A model generated the notes under the pieces. The model saw only the letters and a program-made list of their open reading frames with translations. It was not told the origin of the DNA and did no database searches. The translations under genes and the position numbers were made by a program. DNA of 44,588 bases from an uncultured Succinivibrionaceae bacterium (lineage in GTDB: Bacteria; Pseudomonadota; Gammaproteobacteria; Enterobacterales; Succinivibrionaceae): contig CALXYT010000014.1 in the NCBI GenBank assembly GCA_944393045.1, forward strand, positions 1-44,588. The letters run 5' to 3'. Positions 1 through 7,812 of this stretch are shown one piece after another; the stretch's first letter is position 1, and each line of letters begins with the position of its first letter.

Positions 1-74
1 TGTAAGACCTACAAAAGTAGGCTAGATTTGTTGATACTAGAAACCACCGCATTTATGCGTGGGGAGTATGTCAT
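1..74 (+). mobile_element. Right end of an IS200/IS605-family element (partial)
   Basis: A hairpin (CCACCGCAT at 44-52 with ATGCGTGG at 55-62, one bulged base) is followed by GGGGAGTATGTCAT. That order, a subterminal hairpin then GGGGAG-x-ATGTCA, is what I recall for right ends of IS200/IS605 elements, where it also forms the 3' part of the TnpB-associated omega RNA. A second small hairpin lies just upstream (CCTAC 8-12, GTAGG 17-21). The transposase or tnpB gene would lie to the left, outside the window. The end at about base 74 is a guess from the TCAT. A lone degenerate CRISPR repeat is the alternative. Confidence 0.5.
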
Positions 75-127
75 TAAAAGTAAATGCAAAAAGTTAAAAC
101 ACTTAAAAATACTTAAAGATAAAAAGT

Positions 128-703
128 ATGGCGATTATTTACCAATTAAAAGTAAAGCTTGATTGCTTTGATAACTTTATTTGGCGTGATATGGAGTTTC
201 CTTCCACATATACGCTTGATAAGGTAGTCTATGCTATTATCGTTGCCTTTGAGGGCAAGGGTAAGCATGATTATATCTTAAACCATAAAGATAGAGCTTT
301 TGTGAATAATATAAAAGGTGCGGTAAATAAAAATGTTCTGCTTTCCAAAGATGTTAAGTTAAAAGATTTAGCTTTAGACTTAAAAGATCCATTATATTTT
401 GAGTATGATCTTCAATCTCAGTGGCAATTTACTATTGAGTATTTAGGCGCAAAAGAAATTCCTAACGGCTTATCAAAAAATTACCCCAAAGTTATTCAGG
501 GTAAAGGTAAAGGTATTATTGAGGATTTTGATTGTGGAAGTTTTGGGGAGGTAATATTAGAAATCAGGCGCTCCCGCAAGGTTGCCCATGTGCTTACTAA
601 CAACCATGAAGAACTTGATTGGGATTACCGTGACTTTGATGTTCTCGCTTGCGATTTAAAGGTACGAAGAACATATTTAAAGCTTAAACGCAATTATCAG
701 TAA
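128..703 (+). CDS. Plasmid pRiA4b ORF-3 family protein
   Basis: This 191-residue protein matches the PRiA4_ORF3 (IS1096 passenger TnpR-like) family. The start has the YQLKVKL...IWRDMEFP pattern, the middle has FEYDLQSQWQFTIEYLG, and an acidic DFDCGSFGE stretch replaces the usual DCGG region. Members are cytosolic and of unknown function and are often found near mobile elements. The domain starts at residue 1, so the gene looks full length. The ribosome binding site is weak (AAAGAT), and the candidate IS right end lies only about 50 bases upstream, so the original promoter may have been displaced. The stop is followed by a candidate att site (713) and a strong terminator (752), which suggests the gene belongs to the host side of the junction. 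The family is fairly certain; the role is unknown. Confidence 0.75.
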   Translation: MAIIYQLKVKLDCFDNFIWRDMEFPSTYTLDKVVYAIIVAFEGKGKHDYILNHKDRAFVNNIKGAVNKNVLLSKDVKLKDLALDLKDPLYFEYDLQSQWQFTIEYLGAKEIPNGLSKNYPKVIQGKGKGIIEDFDCGSFGEVILEIRRSRKVAHVLTNNHEELDWDYRDFDVLACDLKVRRTYLKLKRNYQ

Positions 704-712
704 TATTCTGTA

Positions 713-725
713 AAATATCCTCTTT
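713..725 (+). other. Candidate left attachment core (attL)
   Basis: AAATATCCTCTTT here is repeated exactly at 33382-33394, and GATAA follows in both copies after 2-3 differing bases. The two copies bracket all the conjugation and integration genes. Chance matches of this length are possible in AT-rich DNA, so this is only a candidate. Confidence 0.35.
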
Positions 726-751
726 ATGATAAAATAAAAAAGATAAGCCAG

Positions 752-783
752 AAAAAGCAATAACTTAGTTATTGCTTTTTTTT
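752..783 (+). terminator. Rho-independent terminator
   Basis: Perfect 13-bp stem (752-764 with 768-780), three-base loop TTA, then a run of T to 783. It ends transcription from the gene at 128-703 before the mobile element. The A-run on the other side makes it potentially bidirectional. Confidence 0.85.
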
Positions 784-809
784 ATCTATTACACAGGTTT
801 TATTATATC

Positions 810-2000
810 ATGAAAAATCTAAAATTAAAAGATTTACCGCTTGAATTGCGTGAATTTGCAGTATATGACGACAAAAAAAATGTAAAATTAATTGAAGCTC
901 GCCAAAGTAGTGTTGATGCTGCTTTACTTTTTAAATTCTATCTAACATACGATTCTTTTAAACAACAAATTTATCTTAATGATAAAGTTTATGATCCTGC
1001 AGTTGATTATGATATTGTTGCTGATTCTCTTTGTAGCATGGGCTTTAAAATCACTAATCAATTTTTACAACTACTTAGAAGAAGAATTTGTTGTTTAGCA
1101 AAAAAATATTCATTTGATTCAGGATATCAAGCTTTATCATTACTTCCAGAATGGGACGGAGTTGATCGTTGGAATACTCTTGCTGAATATCTTGGCATAG
1201 ATAATCCATTATGGGGAAGATTTTTATTTGTTTCTATAATTTATCGCTTAAAGCATGCAGAGGGTGTGCAGCACCAATTTATGCATATTCTACACGGTTC
1301 ACAAGGTTGCGGTAAGAGTACTTTCTTTGAATTAATTAGTTTAAAGAAAGACATGTTTACTAGAGAAGTTGATTTCTTTGATTCTACTGATTGCATCGCT
1401 AGGGCATTAAAAGGAATTTCTGTTGTTGAAATTCCTGAACTACTTGGAAAAGGAAGTAGAAGCGATGATTACATCAAAACAATGCTAAGTAAAGATTATT
1501 ATCAATACAGACCACTTTATACAGAAACAATTGAAAAAGTTACTTTAAGAAATGTTTTTTGTGGAACTACTAATGAGCAGAACTTTTTAACGGATAAGAC
1601 AGGAAATAGAAGATTTATTGTTGCTACAGTAACCAAACCTAAGATTGATCTATCGGCAATAAAAAATATTAAAGATCAATTGTATGCTCAAGCTAAAGCT
1701 GAACTACAAGATCTTTCATGCTATCAACAGCTTATTAAAGAAGTTCAGGAATACAATGTAAAAAATAATGCTGCTTATGAAGTGCGTTCAATTTACTATG
1801 AGACTTTATTGAAGTTTGAACCTGAAGAACTACATTTAAAAACATCTACAGATATTTTAGTTGAGTGTTTTGGGGTTAAGCCAAAGGATATTACACAAAG
1901 GCAGCTTAATGAAATTAATAAAGCAATGAGAAATTTAGGATTTACAACTTGTTTAAAACGCATTAATGAAAAAGTTGCAAGATTTTGGTTTTGCGAATAA
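810..2000 (+). CDS. VapE/VirE-type P-loop helicase-like replication protein
   Basis: This 396-residue protein has the virulence-associated E (VapE) layout. The entry motif LPEWDGVDRW is at about 112-121. A Walker A loop GSQGCGKST lies at 163-171, followed by an acidic VVEIPELL stretch and the family signature GTTNEQNFL..TGNRRF at about 252-270. In phage satellites and prophages such proteins act as replicative helicases, usually paired with a primase. This one lacks an attached primase domain; a Toprim protein lies two genes downstream (3664). The gene is followed directly by a dense iteron-like repeat field (2023-2330), so I infer that it helps start replication of the excised element. No good Shine-Dalgarno precedes the ATG. 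The family is well supported; the role in this element is inference. Confidence 0.8.
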   Translation: MKNLKLKDLPLELREFAVYDDKKNVKLIEARQSSVDAALLFKFYLTYDSFKQQIYLNDKVYDPAVDYDIVADSLCSMGFKITNQFLQLLRRRICCLAKKYSFDSGYQALSLLPEWDGVDRWNTLAEYLGIDNPLWGRFLFVSIIYRLKHAEGVQHQFMHILHGSQGCGKSTFFELISLKKDMFTREVDFFDSTDCIARALKGISVVEIPELLGKGSRSDDYIKTMLSKDYYQYRPLYTETIEKVTLRNVFCGTTNEQNFLTDKTGNRRFIVATVTKPKIDLSAIKNIKDQLYAQAKAELQDLSCYQQLIKEVQEYNVKNNAAYEVRSIYYETLLKFEPEELHLKTSTDILVECFGVKPKDITQRQLNEINKAMRNLGFTTCLKRINEKVARFWFCE

Positions 2001-2022
2001 ATGTTAATTAAAATAAAAAAAA

Positions 2023-2330
2023 TATGTTACAAAAATAGTTGTTGTATATTTTTTATACTGTTACAAACTGTTACAAAGTTAAAAGCCTTGATATTACTAG
2101 CTAAAATCCCATTTTTATTAAATTTTTTTTGTAACAGTCTTTTTTGAGACTGTTACAGCTGAAAGCCTTGATATTATTAGCTATTCTTAATTTTTGTAAC
2201 AGTGTAACAGTGTATTTAATAAAAAGAAAAATAAATTAATAGAAAAAATAATAAAAAGTTTTAGTTTATATACTGTTACACTGTAACATCTCTGCTAAGC
2301 CTTGATATTACTAGCTTAATTGAGTAACAG
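2023..2330. repeat. Interleaved iteron-like repeats, candidate replication origin
   Basis: Two repeat families are interleaved. Family A: AAGCCTTGATATTACTAGCT at 2083-2102 and 2297-2316, with a one-base variant at 2163-2182. Family B: about ten copies of TGTTACA/TGTAACA. These include a tandem 10-mer (2057-2066, 2067-2076), a perfect 10-bp inverted repeat (2131-2140 with 2147-2156), a tandem GTAACAGT (2196-2203, 2204-2211) and a palindrome (2274-2288). The region is non-coding and lies between the helicase gene and the integrase. Iteron origin is my preferred reading; an operator array or an accessory recombination site is possible. Confidence 0.65.
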
Positions 2331-2358
2331 TATATTTATAGAAATTAGTGAAAAATAG

Positions 2359-2399
2359 CTCTTTTGTGAAGAAGTTCACAAATTTAACACAAAAAAGAG
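2359..2399. promoter_or_regulatory. Nested inverted repeat upstream of the integrase
   Basis: TTGTGAA (2364-2370) pairs with TTCACAA (2375-2381), nested inside CTCTTTT (2359-2365) and AAAAGAG (2393-2399). It could be an operator for the integrase or part of the origin. The following bases to 2560 are T-rich and hold no other structure that I can support. Confidence 0.3.
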
Positions 2400-2560
2400 T
2401 GCATTTGAAAACGTTTTTTCTGCATTTTTTTGATGTTTTTTAGGGGTTTTTTGAGTGTTTTTTTTAGTAATTGGAGTGAATTTTATAATTGGCATGATTT
2501 TTGATAAGAAAATAATTTACCTTTTCATTGTTATTTTCTTGTTAAGAACGAGGTCTTATT

Positions 2561-3643
2561 ATGTTAGGTAATATTCAATTAGTTTTAAAAGTTAATAATC
2601 AGGAAATAAATATTGATATTAGTAAATATTTAAGCGGAAGTGATAGTAATGGAAGCAATCAGGAGTTATTAGATGTAGATTCTAATGTGCTTAAAGATAT
2701 AAGCTTAAATGAACTTTTGAATTTATATAGCAAAAAAAGAAAAATTAAAGATTCTACTTTTGAAGTGTATAAATTAGCCCTGACTGGTTGTTTTAAAGAT
2801 CTTTCTTTAAAACTTTCTCAAATTTTTAAACTAAAAATTTCTTATTCTGATTCAGATTTCATGAAAAGAGTTTTAATTTTAGTTTTTAATTTTGCTGTAA
2901 AACAAGGAATTATTGTAAAAAATATTTTTGCAACTCAAATTGAATTTAATAATAAAGTTGTTAACCATAGAAAAGCTTTAAATGCTAACGATTGGCGAAC
3001 TATTGAGATGGTAAAAAAAGATTTGAATGATTTTTTTTCTATTCTTAATTCTGAATGCTGCATTAATAGTAATGTCCAGCACCGCTATATTCAAGATTTT
3101 AATTTTAAATATTTTGTTTTACTTCATATGATTTTAGGAACAAGAATAAGCGAAACTATAGAAGTAATTAAAAATTTTACTAGAGAAAATGAATTATCAA
3201 AAAGCATAACTATTAAGACAAAAAATACAAAAAAAGATTTTGATGCTGATTTTTGCCTACCTTTAACTTCAGTTGCTATCTATTTGATCAAAGAAAATAA
3301 AGATTTAAAAAATTATACAAAAAGCACTTTATACACTTATATTGACAGATTTTTTTTAAAAAATTTTTTAGGAAAAATATCGGCTCATGGTACAAGAGCA
3401 ATTTTTAGAACTATCTTGGATATTCTTCCAGAGACAAAAAAATTTGATTTTTACATAAAAGAAGCTTGTTTAGATCATCGAATATTAAATAAAACTCAAA
3501 GATCATATCAAAGATATGACTACTTTTCAGAAAGGTACTTTATTCAAAAAAAATATAGTAATTTTTTATTATCGTTTTTTGAAAATGAAAATAAACTTAA
3601 GGCAATTTTAAATAGTGATACATATTTAGATGAAGTAGTATAA
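2561..3643 (+). CDS. int: Tyrosine recombinase / integrase
   Basis: The 360-residue protein carries a complete set of tyrosine recombinase residues in the right order: R195 in LGTRISE, H276 and R279 in SAHGTR, H306 in LDHR and the nucleophile Y316 in RSYQRYDY. The C-terminal pattern SYQRYDYFSER resembles P4-type integrases. The N-terminal 120 residues are Lys-rich and include a plausible arm/core-binding domain. The enzyme should catalyse site-specific excision and integration of the element. It is preceded by the repeat field (2023-2330), not by a tRNA gene, so it is not placed directly against an att site. Flanking 13-bp repeats at 713 and 33382 are candidate att cores. The overall sequence is diverged, but the catalytic set makes the call firm. 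Confidence 0.85.
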   Translation: MLGNIQLVLKVNNQEINIDISKYLSGSDSNGSNQELLDVDSNVLKDISLNELLNLYSKKRKIKDSTFEVYKLALTGCFKDLSLKLSQIFKLKISYSDSDFMKRVLILVFNFAVKQGIIVKNIFATQIEFNNKVVNHRKALNANDWRTIEMVKKDLNDFFSILNSECCINSNVQHRYIQDFNFKYFVLLHMILGTRISETIEVIKNFTRENELSKSITIKTKNTKKDFDADFCLPLTSVAIYLIKENKDLKNYTKSTLYTYIDRFFLKNFLGKISAHGTRAIFRTILDILPETKKFDFYIKEACLDHRILNKTQRSYQRYDYFSERYFIQKKYSNFLLSFFENENKLKAILNSDTYLDEVV

Positions 3644-3663
3644 GGTTTAATGGAAGTACAATT

Positions 3664-4818
3664 ATGCAAAAATATTTATTTGTACCATTTGAAGAAAAAG
3701 ATGAAGTTAAAAAATTGGGTGCTTGGTATGATTCAAAAGTGAAAAAATGGTTCATTCCTAATGGCGTAAATTCAGAGCCTTTTTCTAAATGGCTTACAAA
3801 AGAACATTTAGAATTTGTACAAAATTCTAAAAAGAATCATGCTCCAAGAACAACTTTTATTGATGATATTCAAGCTATTGGAGCTATTGTTACTCAATCA
3901 TTAATTTATGATGGAAAATTTCATCGTATTAAAGTTATTGGTGATAAAGGAGGTAGTTTAAGCGGTTCTTATCGTTATTTTGATGATGGCATCCCTCACG
4001 GCTATTTTAGAAATCATCGTACAGGTGAAGAAATTAAGAAGAGTTATCCAAGAGAAGAAAGTTATGAGAGTAGACTAACGCCTAAAGAGTTAGCTGCATT
4101 GCGTGAAGAACAGCTGCAACGCATGGAGCGGCATAAAAAAGAACAAGAGGAACAAGCAAATATTGTTGCTCAAAATATTGCTCAACTCTTGCATAATTTG
4201 CCTAGTACTTTAAATAATCCAAGTGATTATTTTATTAAAAAGGGCATTTCAGGAACAGAGTATACTTATAAAGATGGAAATAATTTAACGTGGATTCCTT
4301 TATATGATAAATCTGGAAAAATAACTACAGTTCAAACAATAGCTTCAGATGGTGCAAAACGCTTTTTTTCTGGTGGCAAAAAGCACGGAAGCTTCCATGT
4401 AATTAATGCAAGTATTAATGTGCAAGATACCATTATAATTTGTGAAGGTTTTGCAACTGGAGCAAGCATATTGGAGTCCTTAAAAGCTTATAAAGTTGAA
4501 AATATTGCGGTGGTTGCTGCTATGGATGCTGGTAATATTCTTCCTGTTGCAAAAGATTTAAAAGAATTATTTGCTAATAATCAATTTATAATTGCTTGTG
4601 ATAACGATTATTTGTCTGCATTAAAAACTGGTATTAATCCAGGAGTAAATTATGGTGAAAAGGCTGCACAAGAAATTAATGCTCACGTTGCAATTCCGCA
4701 ATTTGCGTCAGGTGAAGTTGGTTCTGATTTTAATGATTTAATGCTTCTTCATGGTAAGGAAGAAGTTTTTAATACATTTTTAGTAATCCTGAAAAATTTC
4801 CGCTTAATGAAAAATTAA
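3664..4818 (+). CDS. DUF5710 and Toprim domain protein (TraC/primase-like), probable C-terminal frameshift
   Basis: Residues 1-45 match DUF5710 (VPFEEKDEVKKLGAWYD...KKWFIP). Residues about 255-365 form a Toprim fold: E261 in IICEG, D313 and D315 in ACDND, and a later SDFND. RP4-type TraC primases and phage-type primases share this Toprim arrangement, so the likely role is priming DNA synthesis on the transferred or replicating strand, with the VapE-like helicase at 810. No zinc finger is visible. The frame closes at 4818 after a poor ending. A -1 shift at the T-run near 4770 would give a natural-looking tail beginning SNPEKFPLNEKL that ends at 4874. Either a recent frameshift, recoding or a sequence error is possible. 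The gene lies 20 bases after int. Confidence 0.75.
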   Translation: MQKYLFVPFEEKDEVKKLGAWYDSKVKKWFIPNGVNSEPFSKWLTKEHLEFVQNSKKNHAPRTTFIDDIQAIGAIVTQSLIYDGKFHRIKVIGDKGGSLSGSYRYFDDGIPHGYFRNHRTGEEIKKSYPREESYESRLTPKELAALREEQLQRMERHKKEQEEQANIVAQNIAQLLHNLPSTLNNPSDYFIKKGISGTEYTYKDGNNLTWIPLYDKSGKITTVQTIASDGAKRFFSGGKKHGSFHVINASINVQDTIIICEGFATGASILESLKAYKVENIAVVAAMDAGNILPVAKDLKELFANNQFIIACDNDYLSALKTGINPGVNYGEKAAQEINAHVAIPQFASGEVGSDFNDLMLLHGKEEVFNTFLVILKNFRLMKN

Positions 4819-5003
4819 ATAGGTTACGTAAACAAGATTTGAGTTTATTATTGTCTATAATGACAATGCTTTAATATTTTATTTTAATTTCTTTATCGCA
4901 AAGAATCTATAAAATTTTTTTTGATTGTGTTACTATATTTAATAACTTGTGCTATTTATATAATTTTTTAAGCGATATTTTTACATTTTAAAGGAACCAA
5001 AAG

Positions 5004-5864
5004 ATGTCTCAATTTTTAGAGCTAGATTTAAACCTTATTGATGAAGATCCTGATCAGCCAAGAACAGAAGATAATCAAGGTTTTAGGCGTGAATCACTTG
5101 AAGAATTGGCATTAACTATCAAAAGTAGAGGGGTTAAGTCTCCAATTTCAGTAAGAAAATCTGCAAATGGTCGCTATATTATTAATCATGGTGCAAGACG
5201 TTTTAGAGCTTCTAAGTTAGCTGGAAAGACAACTATTCCAGCTTTTATTGATTCTGATTATACAAAACTTGATCAGGTAATAGAAAATATTCAAAGAGAA
5301 AATTTATCCCCTAGAGAAATTGCAAATTATATTGGTTATCGCCTAAGTTTTGGCATCAAAAAAACTCAAATTGCGATAGAGCTGGGTAAATCTAACTCAT
5401 GGGTATCACAATTTTCAACTATACTAAGCCTTCCTGAATGTTTAGATATTGCAGTTAATACTAATAAAGTTCAAGATATTACCGCTATTAATGATTTAGC
5501 AAAACTTTATAAAACTAATCCTGAGGAAGTTGAGCTTTTTATTAAAGAAAATTCTCTGATTGGAAGAGGTGACGTTAATGCCTTTAAACAATATATTTTA
5601 AGTTCAAATTCAAGTTTAGATTTAAATCTTGATAGTGATGATGTCGATATTGAAAATATCAAAAAGAATTTAGCTAAGCGTGAAGAACAAAAAAAGCATG
5701 GGAGAGAATCATCAACCATGCCAAAAATTTTAGTTCTTTTTAACAATAACATTTCCGAATTAAAGTTAGTTAAACCTCAAAAGCAGGGTTATGCAGTTAT
5801 TGTAAATAAAGAGCAAGAGCTAGAAGTACAAATTTCAGAATTAATACTTAAAGAAATTGTTTAA
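5004..5864 (+). CDS. korB: KorB-like ParB family partition/regulator protein
   Basis: The N-terminal ParB domain has DEDPDQPR, NGRYIINHGARRFRASKLAG and ENIQRENLSPREIA. A helix-turn-helix follows (about 115-136, KTQIAIELGKSNSWVSQF). The region DITAINDL...GRGDVNAF lines up with the part of RP4 KorB that contacts its operator. The last 60 residues (GYAVIVNKEQELEVQISEL) resemble the SH3-like C-terminal domain of KorB. RP4 KorB both represses transfer and replication genes and acts as the ParB of partition. A good Shine-Dalgarno (AAAGGAA) precedes the ATG. Palindromes resembling a spaced KorB operator occur at 8667, 17582 and 30495. No IncC/ParA gene is adjacent; the nearest ParA-like ATPase is TraL. 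The 3' end overlaps the convergent traM-like gene by 4 bases. Confidence 0.8.
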   Translation: MSQFLELDLNLIDEDPDQPRTEDNQGFRRESLEELALTIKSRGVKSPISVRKSANGRYIINHGARRFRASKLAGKTTIPAFIDSDYTKLDQVIENIQRENLSPREIANYIGYRLSFGIKKTQIAIELGKSNSWVSQFSTILSLPECLDIAVNTNKVQDITAINDLAKLYKTNPEEVELFIKENSLIGRGDVNAFKQYILSSNSSLDLNLDSDDVDIENIKKNLAKREEQKKHGRESSTMPKILVLFNNNISELKLVKPQKQGYAVIVNKEQELEVQISELILKEIV

Positions 5865-6337
5865 TTGTAAAATTTAAAAATACAATAATTAATAAAAATT
5901 AGTGTCACAATGTTGCAAAAAGCTAATGCAAGTAGAACATAGAATATATTTCTATTATTTTTTTTTATTGATGTAATGGTGTTTTGAATTGTTTTGTTTT
6001 CTTCATATAGTTTCTTATTCATCTCAGTTAAAGAATTACTGAAGTTATCAGAACTTTGTTGTAAAAATGAAATTGTTCTTTTAGTAATACCATTTATATA
6101 TTTTTCATTTTCTTCATTTAATTGTTCTTGTAACTTTGTAATTTCTGCTATATGCTGCTTAGAAAGGTTATATAGTGTTTCTTTGGTTGTTTCATGCATT
6201 ACACTTATATCTTTTGAAAAAAAATCAATAATTACCTGCTGAGCTTCAAAAACTTTTAATATAGGATCATGAGGATCAATATTTTGTCCTGTTTTTCTAT
6301 ATAATTCTAAAAGAATTTGTTCTGAATTGTAACTCAT
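5861..6337 (-). CDS. traM: TraM-like conjugal transfer protein
   Basis: This 158-residue protein has an N-terminal segment LYRKTGQNIDPHDPILKVFEAQQVIIDFF, typical of IncP-type TraM proteins, which often begin with a similar PDDPI pattern. A long coiled coil follows (about 50-125), then one C-terminal membrane helix (about 131-153). It should sit at the inner membrane with its N-terminus in the cytosol. It overlaps the traL stop by 4 bases, so the two are translationally coupled, as in the traK-traL-traM order of RP4. The precise role of TraM in RP4 is poorly known; it raises transfer efficiency. The call rests on position as much as on sequence. Confidence 0.65.
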   Translation of the reverse strand: MSYNSEQILLELYRKTGQNIDPHDPILKVFEAQQVIIDFFSKDISVMHETTKETLYNLSKQHIAEITKLQEQLNEENEKYINGITKRTISFLQQSSDNFSNSLTEMNKKLYEENKTIQNTITSIKKNNRNIFYVLLALAFCNIVTLIFINYCIFKFYN

Positions 6338-7092
6338 AGTCCGCTTGCTCCAATTAATTCAAAAATGTTCTTTTCTAAACGCTTTAAACGCTGTCTAGCC
6401 ATAATTCTAATATTTAAATCTTCATAACCTTCTTTAAAGGTTTTTCTATTCTTTAAAAGGTCATTAAATGTTGTTCCAAATACATCTTGATCAACTTGAG
6501 GAATTTCAATTACTGATTGAATATTTTCTTGATTATTCAAGAAAGCCTTCATTTGAGTAAATTGTTTACCTTCGATTTCAATTTTTCCTTGATACGCATT
6601 TAACCAAATATAAAAGCTAAGATTTTCAGGTTTACCATTAGCTGTAAAGTTGGTAATTAAGCTATTCATGCCGTTAATACAATCAATTAGAGCTTGAGAA
6701 CCTGCAATTACAATGTGAATGCTTAGCTTTATATCATTCTCCTTAAATACGTCAATTAAGTCATTATTTAACATGTAAGAAGATAGAGGTAAAAAAGATG
6801 GTGCTCCATTATCAACGATAACATCGTCAATTGGTGCTTCGTCTCCGTTCTCTTTACATGCAATGATATCTTCAATTAAATCATCAAACTTAGTTGAGAT
6901 GATTTTTTGATCTTCCATAAACTGAAATTGTTTTACATTTAGTTTTTTATATGCTGAAAAGGTTGAATTAACTGGGTCTGTATCATAGCATACAATATTA
7001 TTATTTTTTGCAAGCAGATACTGAGCTAAAAGACTTGATACTAATGTTTTTCCAACACCACCTTTACCTTGCATAACAAAATTGACTTGCAT
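6334..7092 (-). CDS. traL: TraL-like ParA/MinD family ATPase
   Basis: A deviant Walker A motif QGKGGVGKTLVSS lies at the N-terminus (about 8-20), followed by CYDTDPVNSTFSAYKKLNV, DDVIVDNGAPSFLPLSSYM, GSQALIDCINGM and IPQVDQDVFGTTFNDLL. These match RP4 TraL along nearly its whole length (252 versus about 240 residues). The protein is a cytosolic P-loop ATPase of the ParA type. In RP4 it belongs to the relaxosome leader operon. It lies between the traK-like gene (11 bases upstream) and traM (overlapping), the same order as in RP4. A role in DNA positioning is suspected in the family but not shown by this sequence. Confidence 0.85.
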   Translation of the reverse strand: MQVNFVMQGKGGVGKTLVSSLLAQYLLAKNNNIVCYDTDPVNSTFSAYKKLNVKQFQFMEDQKIISTKFDDLIEDIIACKENGDEAPIDDVIVDNGAPSFLPLSSYMLNNDLIDVFKENDIKLSIHIVIAGSQALIDCINGMNSLITNFTANGKPENLSFYIWLNAYQGKIEIEGKQFTQMKAFLNNQENIQSVIEIPQVDQDVFGTTFNDLLKNRKTFKEGYEDLNIRIMARQRLKRLEKNIFELIGASGL

Positions 7093-7103
7093 TGTTTTAC
7101 TCC

Positions 7104-7487
7104 TTAAATTAAATCGTCTTTATTTGCTAAACTATTAAAATTAAAAGTTTTCTTTTTAATGCTTAAAACTTGTGTATTTTCAGTATTAATATTTTCTTTC
7201 TTTGCTTGTTCTTGATTTTTTTCAGATATTGTTATTTGGGTTGGTACTTGCTCTGGTGTCTTATTATAAAGTTCATTAAAAGCTTTCATAAAAGAAGTAT
7301 AGTTTCTTGTAAATTCATTACGTCTTTTTAAAAGTTGCCAAATTAAGCGACAACTCATACCATTGTTATAAGAATTTAAAATAAGTTCTTGATTTTTTTG
7401 GATTTGAAATTTTGCAGAAAAATAACTCCTTTTGGTGTTAGTTTCTTTTTCATAAGCAGAAATTTCTTCTTCGGTAAATGATTTCAT
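7104..7487 (-). CDS. traK: TraK-like oriT-binding protein
   Basis: A small basic protein (127 residues) that starts FTEEEISAYEKE, carries a helical DNA-binding-like body (ILNSYNNGMSCRLIWQLLKRRNEFTRNYTSFMKAF), and ends TFNFNSLANKDDLI. RP4 TraK has the same length, a similar IW-x-x-M/L core and a closing KKDLI-type tail. In RP4 TraK binds and wraps an intrinsically bent stretch between nic and its own gene to help form the relaxosome. Here the AT-rich, repeat-bearing stretch 7789-8140 takes that place. It is the second of two TraK-like genes in tandem (see 7561). Good Shine-Dalgarno (GAGGTGT) upstream. Confidence 0.75.
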   Translation of the reverse strand: MKSFTEEEISAYEKETNTKRSYFSAKFQIQKNQELILNSYNNGMSCRLIWQLLKRRNEFTRNYTSFMKAFNELYNKTPEQVPTQITISEKNQEQAKKENINTENTQVLSIKKKTFNFNSLANKDDLI

Positions 7488-7492
7488 TTAAA

Positions 7493-7558
7493 TCACACCT
7501 CAAGATCGTATTCTTTAGTAAATGGTTTATTTTTGCTTTTTAAGTTCTTGATACTCAT
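7493..7558 (-). CDS. Possible 21-residue ORF between the two traK-like genes
   Basis: An ATG at 7558 preceded by AAAGGA at good spacing opens a 21-codon frame (MSIKNLKSKNKPFTKEYDLEV). It overlaps the end of the 75-residue TraK-like gene by a few bases. In the alternative view, a one-base shift in the A-run at the end of that gene would append these residues and restore a TraK-like tail. Low confidence as an independent gene. Confidence 0.3.
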   Translation of the reverse strand: MSIKNLKSKNKPFTKEYDLEV

Positions 7559-7560
7559 TA

Positions 7561-7788
7561 TTAGTCCTTTTTTTCTCGTAATATTCTTAAAAATGTTCCA
7601 TATGAATAGTTGAATTCTTTTCTCTCTGTTAGCATTGCATAGATAAATTTATTGTTATAACCTTCATTTAATGCATTTATAATATTTTCTTTATTTTTAT
7701 CAAATTCTACTTTTGCCGAAAAAGGATGTTTTTTTTTATATTTTTTTTTTACATTTTCAATTTCATCTTCAGTAAACGGTTTATACAT
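7561..7788 (-). CDS. Second, short TraK-like protein
   Basis: This 75-residue basic protein aligns with the first part of the neighbouring TraK-like protein: both begin FTE(E/D)EI, share FSAK(F/V)xxxKNxExIxxxxNxG and end the core with LLxxRxEFxxxYxxFxxx. It therefore looks like a tandem paralogue that lost, or never had, the C-terminal tail. Being the first gene after oriT, it occupies the place of traK in RP4. A strong Shine-Dalgarno (GGAGGGG) lies 5-6 bases before the start. It probably binds oriT-region DNA. A frameshift near 7565 could explain the missing tail (see 7493). Confidence 0.6.
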   Translation of the reverse strand: MYKPFTEDEIENVKKKYKKKHPFSAKVEFDKNKENIINALNEGYNNKFIYAMLTERKEFNYSYGTFLRILREKKD

Positions 7789-7812
7789 AACCCCTCCTGG
7801 TGTTTAATTATA

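Noticed and set aside
8..21. CCTAC-AAAA-GTAGG stem like a Cas12a repeat
   Set aside because: The stem lacks the flanking AATTTCTAC/GTAGAT signature and is not repeated.
40..68. A 29-base unit that resembles one type I-E CRISPR repeat
   Set aside because: Only one copy is present, with no second copy at a spacer distance in the first 130 bases, and the following GGGGAGTATGTCA fits an IS200/IS605 right end better.
5507..6242. Other-strand ORFs within korB and traM (5507-5752, 5994-6242)
   Set aside because: They are shadows of well supported genes and show low-complexity Ser/Phe/Leu composition.
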